Assembly (NCBI RefSeq): GCF_900105945.1
Contig: NZ_FNSO01000003.1
Span: 806,001 to 870,000 of the forward strand
DNA from: Amycolatopsis tolypomycina
Lineage (GTDB): Bacteria > Actinomycetota > Actinomycetes > Mycobacteriales > Pseudonocardiaceae
DNA: 64,000 nucleotides
Direction: 5' to 3'
The position numbers were made by a program, and so were the translations under genes. A model generated the notes under the pieces. It ran no database searches. It was not told the DNA's origin and saw only the letters and a program-made list of their open reading frames with translations. Below, piece by piece: positions 43,653-51,549 of the stretch (positions are counted from its first letter, which is position 1; every line of letters starts with the position of its first letter).

Positions 43653-44615
43653 ATGGCCGTTGACACGACTTACCTGGGGTTTGTGCCTGAGCACAGTGAC
43701 GCCGGGCACCGGGTGCTGGGCATTCGCGCCGGCGAGGACGGGGCTGTGGCCGAGCTGTTCGCCGAGCTTGCCGAGGGCCCCACGGCCGTTGTGCTCGCGG
43801 ACGCGCTCAACGGGAGCCTGCAGCACCGCGAGACCGCCGCCCGCCAGCTCGATGCCGTGCTCGCCGACGTGCCCGAGGAGGTGCGTGCCGCGGTGTCCGC
43901 GGTCCTGCCGCTCCTGGCATCCACCGGAACCGCCCAGGAGCATTTGCGGGTCGCTGCCGAGCTGCCGGGCTTGTGCGAGCCCGGGCCGGCCTTGTTCACG
44001 ACGACGAACTGCCCTGGTCGGTGCGAGGTGTGCGGGATCTGCCGCGACGATTGCGCGGACTGCCCCCGCTGCCGTGACTTCGACTGCGAGGTGTGCTTGC
44101 CGGTGGCGATCACTCCGCGCACCGCCGCCGCGTTGGACGCCGCGCTGGGCAGGCTGGCCGACGAGGTCTACGACATCGCCGAGCAGACTCCGCTGGCCGG
44201 TAGCGGGCCGGCCGCGGACGCGGGCGACATCATCCCGCCGTGCGTGGCCGACCGTGACCCGTCGTTCTTGCGCCGCTACGCGCGGGCCTTCGACGACCTG
44301 GCCGCCGACCTGACAGCCGGGCGCCGGCCGACACCGGCGTGTACCGCTGAGGAGATCGCCCTGGACCTGGCCATCCAGGACGCCGAACGCTGTCAGCAGG
44401 ACGAGCCCGAACTGCATACCGACTTCGTGGCCGCCTATCCCGGTTCCCGGTTCGACTTCCACTGGTTCACCCTGCAGGACCTCCTGTTCCAGGACAAGGA
44501 CTACGAGGGCTTGCTCTGGCACCCGGCACCGCTGTCGTACGACGACGCCGAGGCCTGGTTCGGGGAGTTCGGCAACGTTCCCACCCGCGACCCGGAGCGC
44601 GGATTCCGCCGCTGA
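43653..44615 (+). CDS. hypothetical protein with dense cysteine cluster
   Basis: A 320-residue protein. The ATG at 43653 is the first in-frame methionine after non-coding sequence. Nine cysteines lie between residues 120 and 148 (C120, 124, 127, 130, 134, 137, 140, 145, 148), a spacing that could hold two zinc ions or iron-sulfur clusters. The flanking N-terminal (1-115) and C-terminal (165-320) parts are acidic and helical. The family is not recognised. It lies upstream of the SOS-controlled imuA'-imuB pair but has its own leader. Confidence 0.65.
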   Translation: MAVDTTYLGFVPEHSDAGHRVLGIRAGEDGAVAELFAELAEGPTAVVLADALNGSLQHRETAARQLDAVLADVPEEVRAAVSAVLPLLASTGTAQEHLRVAAELPGLCEPGPALFTTTNCPGRCEVCGICRDDCADCPRCRDFDCEVCLPVAITPRTAAALDAALGRLADEVYDIAEQTPLAGSGPAADAGDIIPPCVADRDPSFLRRYARAFDDLAADLTAGRRPTPACTAEEIALDLAIQDAERCQQDEPELHTDFVAAYPGSRFDFHWFTLQDLLFQDKDYEGLLWHPAPLSYDDAEAWFGEFGNVPTRDPERGFRR

Positions 44616-44628
44616 CCAGCGTGACGCT

Positions 44629-44657
44629 TGACAGGGTGGGCGAGACTAGCGCATCAT
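44629..44657 (+). promoter_or_regulatory. probable imuA'-imuB promoter
   Basis: TTGACA (44629-44634) is followed after 17 bases by CATCAT (44652-44657), four of six to a -10 consensus. The LexA box begins at the next base, so repressor would cover the start point. Confidence 0.55.
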
Positions 44658-44673
44658 CCGAACAGGTGTTCGA
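44658..44673. promoter_or_regulatory. LexA (SOS) box
   Basis: CCGAACAGGTGTTCGA differs at only the first base from the mycobacterial-type SOS box TCGAACRNRTGTTCGA. It lies 76 bases before imuA' and beside its promoter, which matches the known LexA control of imuA'-imuB. Confidence 0.8.
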
Positions 44674-44749
44674 TGAGTGTTCGGGTTTGCTCGCGGCGTT
44701 GTGCGTGGGTGTCTCCGGTGCGGGCTCGTGGTGCTGGAGGTGAGCGGCA

Positions 44750-45457
44750 GTGGCAGTCCCGGAAGCGCTTGCGGAGTTCACCGCGATCGCCGGCGTCCGC
44801 ACGGCCTCCCAGCTTCACCGGCCCAGCCCGGACACCACGGGGCCGGCCCAAACGCTGCCGGTGCTGCCAGCGTTGGGCGTGCTGCTGCCGGGCAGCGGGC
44901 TGCGGCGGGGCAGCACTGTCTCGGTGCTCGGGTCGACGTCGCTGGTGTTGGTGCTGCTGGCCGAGGCGACTCAGGCCGGGTCGTGGGCCGCGGTCGCCGG
45001 GATGCCCGACCTCGGCCTGGTCGCGGCTGCCGAACTCGGTGTCGACCTGGACCGGATAGCGCTGGTCCCGGATCCGGGTGCGGAGCTGGTAGCGGTGCTC
45101 TCGGCGTTGGTTGACGGTTTCGATCTGGTCGTGCTGGGCCCGACAGTATGTCGCGGGGCGCAGCCACAGCTGGCGCGGCGGCTGGCCGGGCGCCTGCGCA
45201 CCCGCGGCGCCGTCCTGCTCGCCGCCGGGCCCTGGCCCGGCGCCGACGTCGAACTTTGTCTGTCCGGCCACACGTGGCGCGGCACCACCGCCGACGGCCA
45301 CGGCTACCTGCAAGGCTGTGACGTCGTCGCCACCAGTCGCGGGCGCGGCGCCGCCACGCGCCCGCATTCGATTCCGCTGCAGCTGCCAGGCGCCGGTGGC
45401 GTGGTCGCCGCCGGTGAGCCGCTGGCCCGGCGGCCGCTGGTCGAGGTGGCTGGGTGA
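44750..45457 (+). CDS. imuA': ImuA'-like mutasome protein
   Basis: A 235-residue protein from a GTG with GGAGGTGAG upstream. It has the RecA-like core of ImuA' (LPALGVLLPGSGLRRGSTVS, then LGSTSLVLVLLAEATQAGSW) with a weak nucleotide-binding loop. With ImuB it loads the error-prone polymerase DnaE2 during damage-induced mutagenesis in actinobacteria. Its stop overlaps the imuB start, and an SOS box precedes it. dnaE2 is not in the next positions. Confidence 0.8.
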   Translation: MAVPEALAEFTAIAGVRTASQLHRPSPDTTGPAQTLPVLPALGVLLPGSGLRRGSTVSVLGSTSLVLVLLAEATQAGSWAAVAGMPDLGLVAAAELGVDLDRIALVPDPGAELVAVLSALVDGFDLVVLGPTVCRGAQPQLARRLAGRLRTRGAVLLAAGPWPGADVELCLSGHTWRGTTADGHGYLQGCDVVATSRGRGAATRPHSIPLQLPGAGGVVAAGEPLARRPLVEVAG

Positions 45458-47034
45458 GCGACGCGCCGCGGCTGCTGGTGCTGTGGTGCCCGGACTGGCC
45501 GGTCGTCGCTGCAGGCGCCGCCGTAGGAACACCGCCCTTGGCGCCGGCGGCGGTGTTTTCGGCGAACCGGGTCGTGGCCTGCTCCGCGGCAGCGCGCCGC
45601 GCCGGTGTGGGGCGCGGGATGCGGCGCCGCGACGCCCAGTCCCGGTGCCCGGAGCTGGTAGTGCACCAGCACGACCGGGACCGCGACGCGCGGCTGTTCG
45701 AACCGGTTGCCGCTGCGGTCGAGCAGCACGCGGTCGGCGTCGAGGTCGTGCGCCCCGGGATCGTCGCGGTCCCGGTCGGCGGGGCGGCCGGCTATTTCGG
45801 CGGGGAAGCGACGCTGGCGGAACGGCTGCTGGACGAGGTGTCGGCGAATGCCGGGGTGGAATGCCAGATCGGGATCGCCGACGGCCTGTTCGCCGCGACG
45901 CTGGCCGCCCGCCGCGCCGCTTTCGTCGCCCCCGGCGGCTCCGCGCCGTTCCTGGCGCCGCTGCCGATCACTGAGCTGGATCAGCCGGGGGACGAGCGCG
46001 GCGAGCTGGTCGGCCTGCTGACCCGGCTGGGGTTGCGGACGCTGGGCGCGTTCGCCGTGATCGCGGAGCGGGACGTCGCCGGCCGCTTCGGGCGGGACGC
46101 GATCGTCGCGCACCGGCTGGCTCGGGGGTTGTCGCAGCGGCCGCCGCTGCGCCGCGCGTTGCCGCCGGAGCTGGAGGTGACCGAGGAGTTCGAGACGCCG
46201 CTGGAGCGGATCGACGAGGCCGCGTTCATCGCGAAAACTCTGGGCGAGCGGTTCTTCGCTGGCCTGGCCCGCCACGGCCTGGCGTGTACGCGGTTGGCGA
46301 TCGTGGCGGTGACCGCCTCGGGCGAGGAGCGGGTGCGGTTGTGGCGGTGCGCGGAGCCGCTGACCGCCCGCGCGACCGCGGACCGGGTGCGCTGGCAGTG
46401 CGAAGGCTGGCTCACCGCTGCCCCGGGCGACCGGCCGAACTCGGGGATCGTCCGGCTGCGGCTGGTGCCGGAGGAGCTGGTGGGTGGTGAGGCGCTGCAG
46501 CTGCAGCTGGGCGCGATGGGCCGCGACGCCGACGCCGCCGAACGCGCCGGCCGGGCGATGGTGCGGATCCAGGGGCTGCTCGGCCCCGAGGCGGTGCTCA
46601 CGCCGCTCTTGGATGGCGGCCGCACCGCGGCCGAGCGCGCCCGCCTCATCCCTTGGGGCGATCCCCGCGCTACCGCGACCGCGGACGCGCCGTGGCCCGG
46701 GCGGCTGCCCGCGCCCTCCCCCGCGACCGTCTTCCGGCAGCCGGTCCCGGCGGCGGTGCGCGGCGCCGGTGGCCGCGAGGTCGAGTGCACGATGCGAGGA
46801 GAGCTGACCGAGTTGCCGGTGACGGTCGCGGTCGACGGTGAGCCTGCGCTGCCGGTGATCAGCTGGGCCGGTCCCTGGCTGCACCGTCCCACCCTGCAGG
46901 CGGGGAGCCCGCCGGGAGTCGCCCGGATGCAGATGGTCCTCGCCGACTCGGCCGCGAACCGCCACCGACCGCTGATCCTGGCCGTCACGCTCGGCCCGAA
47001 CCCGCAGTGGACGGTCGAGGGAATCTACGACTGA
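45454..47034 (+). CDS. imuB: ImuB, catalytically inactive Y-family polymerase homologue
   Basis: A 526-residue protein overlapping imuA' by four bases (GTGA). It has the Y-family fold (RLLVLWCPDWPVVAAG at the start; FSANRVVACSAAARRAGVGR; later finger, thumb and little-finger regions). The catalytic acidic residues of DinB (DMDAFY) are replaced by CPDWPV, typical of ImuB, which acts as an adaptor between the clamp, DnaE2 and ImuA'. Length is as expected. Confidence 0.85.
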   Translation: MSDAPRLLVLWCPDWPVVAAGAAVGTPPLAPAAVFSANRVVACSAAARRAGVGRGMRRRDAQSRCPELVVHQHDRDRDARLFEPVAAAVEQHAVGVEVVRPGIVAVPVGGAAGYFGGEATLAERLLDEVSANAGVECQIGIADGLFAATLAARRAAFVAPGGSAPFLAPLPITELDQPGDERGELVGLLTRLGLRTLGAFAVIAERDVAGRFGRDAIVAHRLARGLSQRPPLRRALPPELEVTEEFETPLERIDEAAFIAKTLGERFFAGLARHGLACTRLAIVAVTASGEERVRLWRCAEPLTARATADRVRWQCEGWLTAAPGDRPNSGIVRLRLVPEELVGGEALQLQLGAMGRDADAAERAGRAMVRIQGLLGPEAVLTPLLDGGRTAAERARLIPWGDPRATATADAPWPGRLPAPSPATVFRQPVPAAVRGAGGREVECTMRGELTELPVTVAVDGEPALPVISWAGPWLHRPTLQAGSPPGVARMQMVLADSAANRHRPLILAVTLGPNPQWTVEGIYD

Positions 47035-47162
47035 CCCGAGCGTCTGCGTCTGAAGTGCTGCGCCCTTTCGGGTGGTTGCTTCCTGTTTGCGCCACGACCG
47101 GGCCGGCCGTCCCCACACTGAATGCCAGGACGGACCGAGCTGGCCGGGTAGCGAGGGACATC

Positions 47163-47639
47163 GTGGGTGTGCTGCTGAAACCGACCCCGCACATGGGGGC
47201 CTGGGCAGTCGAGATGTTCACCGACCGCACCTGCCTTCGCCGGACCGCCCTCGCCGACAGCGCACCCACCACACGCGCCCGCAGATCCCACCTCGCCGTG
47301 CCGGACGATGTCAAGCTGCCGCAGCTGGACGTCGAAGAAGCCGAGGCCGAACGCGGCTTCGGGTTCGAGATCGCCGATCTCGAACCGGTGATCGCCACAC
47401 TCGACCAAGTGCTCGGCGACGCCCTGTACTTCGACTACATCGGTCGCGTGAACATCGACCTCGGCCGATGGCGCCGCCCGCGAGCCGAGGACGGCTGGGT
47501 CACCATCGACGGGCCTATCGCCGAGGCTTCCACTCGGGTTCATGACCGAGCGGTGGAACTGCGCTACGTCCACGTCGCCGAACTACGCCTGGTGCTGGTC
47601 GATTTCGCCGACATTCGCGCGGCCGACGACGACTCATAG
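47163..47639 (+). CDS. hypothetical protein
   Basis: A 158-residue protein; GTG codons at 47163 and 47169 are possible starts, because upstream in-frame sequence is noise. It is acidic (EAEAERGFGFEIADLEPVIA) with an aromatic centre (ALYFDYIGRVNIDLGRW). No motif is recognised. It follows imuB by 128 bases and could be in the same transcript. Confidence 0.5.
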   Translation: MGVLLKPTPHMGAWAVEMFTDRTCLRRTALADSAPTTRARRSHLAVPDDVKLPQLDVEEAEAERGFGFEIADLEPVIATLDQVLGDALYFDYIGRVNIDLGRWRRPRAEDGWVTIDGPIAEASTRVHDRAVELRYVHVAELRLVLVDFADIRAADDDS

Positions 47640-47763
47640 TGATCGACGCCGTCCTCAGGTGCCCAGAAGCGTCGTGGAGATGACGTCAATAGGGCCGTCG
47701 GCCGGCTGCGTACGTCGACTCGCCGGCCGGGCCTTGCTAGGCCGTCGCGGTCGGCGCCCCGAT

Positions 47764-48252
47764 TCAGCGGTCACGTGAGGAGATCCGGTGCACGCACGGC
47801 GGCCCGGCCGGCGGGTAGGGGATGCGGGCGCGGAAGGCCTGCGCGACGACACCGTCGGGAAGCGGCGCGGTCCAGCGGTACTCGGGTAGGCACTCGCGGG
47901 CTGCGGCAACGAGCGTGCGGCCGTAGCCGAGCCGCCGGTACCCGGCAACGACATGGACGTAGCCGAGCGTGGCCGTCCGGCACGCCGGGCAGCAGGTGAA
48001 CGTCACCGTGCCCACGACCGCACCGTCGAGCCGCAGCTCGATCCGGTCGATCACCGTGTCGCTCGCGGCAGGGTGCGCGACGAGGACGAGCCCCTGCTGC
48101 GGCGCCGCGTCCGGCCGGTGCTGGACGGCGACGTCGAGGTGGGCCCATTCGGAGAGGTGGCGTTCACTCGGGTCGCAGGCTTCGACGCGCCGGCAGGTTT
48201 CGCAGAGTTGTGCACTGCTGGTCGTGACCGGATGATCTTGCGCGATGAACAT
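47764..48252 (-). CDS. GNAT-family acetyltransferase-like protein with N-terminal cysteines
   Basis: A 162-residue protein. The ATG at 48252 overlaps the start of the divergent recombinase gene by eight bases. Near residues 17-27, LCETCRRVEAC gives a CxxC plus one. The C-terminal half has the acetyl-CoA motif A of GNAT enzymes: TLGYVHVVAGYRRLGYGRTL. Its relative at 62036-62518 has CNLCQ in the same place and a matching YRRRGFGTTL. Substrate unknown. The start overlap means the recombinase module landed very close, or that the two genes share a promoter region. Confidence 0.6.
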   Translation of the reverse strand: MFIAQDHPVTTSSAQLCETCRRVEACDPSERHLSEWAHLDVAVQHRPDAAPQQGLVLVAHPAASDTVIDRIELRLDGAVVGTVTFTCCPACRTATLGYVHVVAGYRRLGYGRTLVAAARECLPEYRWTAPLPDGVVAQAFRARIPYPPAGPPCVHRISSRDR

Positions 48253-49741
48253 CGACGTCTGGCGGGTTGTCCTCACCCGCACCGAGCTGCCAACCGTGAC
48301 ACAGCAGCCGCCGTTCGTGAACGCCCTACTTGACGGGCGCGTCGACTGGTTGCGGCAGGAGCGGCTGACCGACGGCACGCCGTACTTGCTGTCTCCGACC
48401 TTTCGGTACGACGTCGACCTCAACGACTTCTTCCGGTCCGCGGTCATGGCACAGCGAGCACCGCTGACGCAGCAGGGCTACGCCCGGGATCTTGCGGCGT
48501 TCCTGTCCTTCCTGTGGTCTGCGCGCGGACGCCGGTCCTGGCGCGACGCTTCCGAGGCAGATCATCTGGCCTATCTGGTGTGGCGGCGCCAGGACCCGGC
48601 GGGGCCGCGGGTGTCCGGTGCGACGTGGGACCGCGAGGTCGCGGCGGTCAACCAGTTCTACCGATGGGCACTGCAGGCGGGACACGTCCAGGCGCACCCC
48701 ATCCCGCAGACATCTCGGCGTCCGCTGCCTGCGGGTGCCGGCTGGGCCGGGTCTCGAACGCTGGACGAGCAGCGTCCTGCGACGTATTCGCACGACGGCG
48801 TCCGTGACCGTGTGGCCTGGCTCCCGCCGGCGGCCTACCGGGCGTGGCGAGACGTCGGCCTGCGAGGCTACGGCCCCGACGGTCTGCCACGGCCAGGATT
48901 CCGGGGGCGGTGGGCGACCAGGAACGCCCTCTTCAGCGACCTGATGGTCCGCACTGGACTTCGACTGCAGGAGCAGTCCGCCCTGACGACGTTCGAAGTC
49001 CCGCCCGGTGGCGGCGCGGCGTCCGGGTATCGGCGGTTCTGGCTGCCGGCGGCGATCGCAAAGGGCGCCTCGGCTCGCTGGGTGTATGTCCCTGGTGGTG
49101 TGCTGGGCGATCTGCACGAGTACTTGACGATCGACCGTGCGGCGGTCGTCGCCGAGGCTCAGGCCGATGGCCGGTACTGGCGAGTGCGGCGCCCGCTGGT
49201 CGTGGAGGACCCGGCTCGGCCGGTCGTGGCTCGCGCCGGGGTGGCGCGGTCGGTGGATGTCGCGCGGCTCGGGCCAGGGGAGCGGCGGCGGCTGCTGGTC
49301 GAGGGCGAATGTGGTCTCGAACCGGCTGCGCTGTGGCTCGGCGAGCAGGGGTGGCCGATCACGATGTCGCGTTGGAAAGGTGTGTTCGCTGAGGGCAACG
49401 ATCGCTGCCGCGCTGCGGGCCTCGCCGCTCATTGTCACCCGCACATGCTGCGCCACTCCTTCGCCGTGGTCACCCTTGAACAGTTGCAGCGCGGGCACCT
49501 GGCTGCCCTGGGCGAGCTGACGGCGGCTCAGCGCGGCCAGTACACCCGGATCTTCGGGGATCCTCTGGACTGGGTCCGCCGGCGGTTGGGGCACCGGTCG
49601 GTCGTGACCACCCAGATTTACCTGCACGCGCTCGCCGAGCTGGAGATGGAGACGCGGACGGCGCTGGTGCCGGACGGCTGGGAGGACCCCCGCGAGCCCG
49701 CGGTACTCGGCATGGCCGGACAGGACGAGGCTTCGTGGTGA
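48245..49741 (+). CDS. tyrosine recombinase 1 of Tn554-like trio
   Basis: A 498-residue protein; ATG 48245 is used, with GTG 48296 possible. It has a core-binding domain (residues 65-160, LTQQGYARDLAAFLSFLW) and a complete active site: Arg in TGLRLQE (240), HMLRH (400-404), His of LGHRSV and Tyr in TTQIYLHA (459). It is the first of three coupled recombinases. In Tn554, TnpA and TnpB cut and join at a fixed site; three-recombinase modules appear to work likewise. Confidence 0.82.
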   Translation: MNIDVWRVVLTRTELPTVTQQPPFVNALLDGRVDWLRQERLTDGTPYLLSPTFRYDVDLNDFFRSAVMAQRAPLTQQGYARDLAAFLSFLWSARGRRSWRDASEADHLAYLVWRRQDPAGPRVSGATWDREVAAVNQFYRWALQAGHVQAHPIPQTSRRPLPAGAGWAGSRTLDEQRPATYSHDGVRDRVAWLPPAAYRAWRDVGLRGYGPDGLPRPGFRGRWATRNALFSDLMVRTGLRLQEQSALTTFEVPPGGGAASGYRRFWLPAAIAKGASARWVYVPGGVLGDLHEYLTIDRAAVVAEAQADGRYWRVRRPLVVEDPARPVVARAGVARSVDVARLGPGERRRLLVEGECGLEPAALWLGEQGWPITMSRWKGVFAEGNDRCRAAGLAAHCHPHMLRHSFAVVTLEQLQRGHLAALGELTAAQRGQYTRIFGDPLDWVRRRLGHRSVVTTQIYLHALAELEMETRTALVPDGWEDPREPAVLGMAGQDEASW

Positions 49742-51549
49742 CCGGTGACGGTCGGGGACGCACTCACCGCGGCCGTCGCGCAGAACTCCCCAGCGCAGCG
49801 TTCTACCAGCCACCGTCCATGCCCGTCGACTCCGGCCAGGACGACACGGTGGTCGTGTTCGTCGGTGAGGACCAACGCGAGCACCTCTTCGACGTCAGCG
49901 CACTTCCCTTGCCTGACTGGCATCCCGTCCTCGCTGCCGGTCTGCGGGCCTTGATCGGCCCCGGCGGCAGCCGCCGCACCGCGGCGTCAGCTAAGGGGAC
50001 GTGGTCGACGATGGCCAGGTTCATCCGCGCCCTCGCCGAGCTGCCCGACCCGCCGCACCATCCACGGGCCCTGGCGCCGGCCCAGGTCGAGAACTATTTC
50101 GCCGACCAGCGGCGGTCGATTTCGGCTCAGTCCGTCGGTGCCGAGCTGCTCCGTCTCCGCGGCTTGTTTCGCACACCGGCGGTGCAAGCCGAGCTCGAGC
50201 CCGCGGTGCTGGATCAGCTCAACCGCCGCACCACCATCCCGCGCACCGCCGGGCGCTCCGGCTACAGCGATGGCGAGCTCACCCGCATCCTGCGCGCGGC
50301 GCGCCAGGACGTCGCTCAGCTGCGGGACCGGATAGACGCTGGTGAACACCGCCTCGCCGCGCTCGCCGCGCTCGCCGCGCTCGACGACGAGCATGCCGCG
50401 CTGCGCCAGCTCGCCGGCACCGGCACACCCGTCTGGATATCGAGGGGCGGCGCGAGTGCTGAGATGCGGCGCCGTCGCGAGCTGGCGGGCCTGCTCTTCG
50501 TCACCCGGGCCGATCTCGAACCGCTGCTGCTTCTGTTGGCCGCGGTAACCCAGCGCAACATCGAGACGATCAAGGAACTGCCCGCCGATCACCGCATCAT
50601 CGAGGACCGCGCGGTCGAGGTGCAGCTGACCAAACGCCGTCGCGGCCGCCAGCGGTGGCACGACACTGTCACCTGGGAAATCGGCCCACGACACCGAGAA
50701 CTCCACACCCCTGGCGGTCTCTACCTGCTGGCCCACCGGCTGATGGCCCGCGGCCGGGCTCTCAGCGGCTCGACCTCGATCTGGTCGATCTGGCGCAACA
50801 CCCTGCGCAACCGGGCAGCTGACGGAGAACACGCCGACCCGTTCGCGCGCACGCTGGATGCCAGCCTCAAGCTCCCCGCTTGGAGCGCCCTGCACGACCT
50901 GCGCACCGACAACGGCACCAAGCCGCTCAAGGTCGAGAGCGGGCGGCTGCGCACCAGCATGGAAGTCCGGCGCACCCGCGCCGCCGGAGGGCACCTCCCC
51001 TCAGCGGCCCGGTCCAACAGCACAGCGGTGCTGTTCGCCGACTACCTGCGTGGCGACGCCACGGCGATCGACTGGGCCCACGACGTCACCGCCGAAGCCT
51101 TCATCGACGCCGAGCACGCCGCGCTGCAGGCACACCAGCGCGCTCTGACCGCCACCGGCGGCACAACGCTGACCGTCCATCCTGCCCACTCGCCTGCAGA
51201 TACCGACCCGGCGACTGAAGCGGCGTGGAACGCCTGCACCGACCCGCACGCGCACCCGAGCACTGGCACAGCCTGCCGTCGGGTGTCGGCGCTCGACTGC
51301 TTCCACTGCGCGAACTGCGTGATCACCCCCACGCATCTGCCGGCGATCCTCGCGCTGCGTCACGCGCTGGACCAGCGCCGCTCCCTCGAGAAGACCGATC
51401 GATGGTGGACACGCTACGGACCAGCCTGGGCCGCGATCCAGCATCACGTCCTGCCGAAGTTCACCCCGGCCGAAGTCGAGCACGCCCGGGTCGGCGCCGC
51501 CCCACCGACGTGGCTGGACCTGGTCGAAGACCCGTGGGAGCACCCGTGA
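49735..51549 (+). CDS. tyrosine recombinase 2 of Tn554-like trio (TnpB-like)
   Basis: A 604-residue protein from tandem GTGs overlapping the previous stop. A core-binding region (SAKGTWSTMARFIRALAELP) is followed by a degenerate catalytic domain: AVTQRNIETIKELP supplies the first Arg, and later GRLRTSMEVRRTRAAGG and STAVLFADYLRGD stand for the second Arg and Tyr region. A CFHCANC motif occurs near the C-terminus (about 521-527), as in related TnpB-type proteins. Activity may depend on its partners. Confidence 0.72.
   Translation: MVTGDGRGRTHRGRRAELPSAAFYQPPSMPVDSGQDDTVVVFVGEDQREHLFDVSALPLPDWHPVLAAGLRALIGPGGSRRTAASAKGTWSTMARFIRALAELPDPPHHPRALAPAQVENYFADQRRSISAQSVGAELLRLRGLFRTPAVQAELEPAVLDQLNRRTTIPRTAGRSGYSDGELTRILRAARQDVAQLRDRIDAGEHRLAALAALAALDDEHAALRQLAGTGTPVWISRGGASAEMRRRRELAGLLFVTRADLEPLLLLLAAVTQRNIETIKELPADHRIIEDRAVEVQLTKRRRGRQRWHDTVTWEIGPRHRELHTPGGLYLLAHRLMARGRALSGSTSIWSIWRNTLRNRAADGEHADPFARTLDASLKLPAWSALHDLRTDNGTKPLKVESGRLRTSMEVRRTRAAGGHLPSAARSNSTAVLFADYLRGDATAIDWAHDVTAEAFIDAEHAALQAHQRALTATGGTTLTVHPAHSPADTDPATEAAWNACTDPHAHPSTGTACRRVSALDCFHCANCVITPTHLPAILALRHALDQRRSLEKTDRWWTRYGPAWAAIQHHVLPKFTPAEVEHARVGAAPPTWLDLVEDPWEHP

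Noticed and set aside
45304..47118. 604-codon minus-strand frame opposite imuB
   Set aside because: Arginine- and glycine-rich shadow of a clearly recognised gene.
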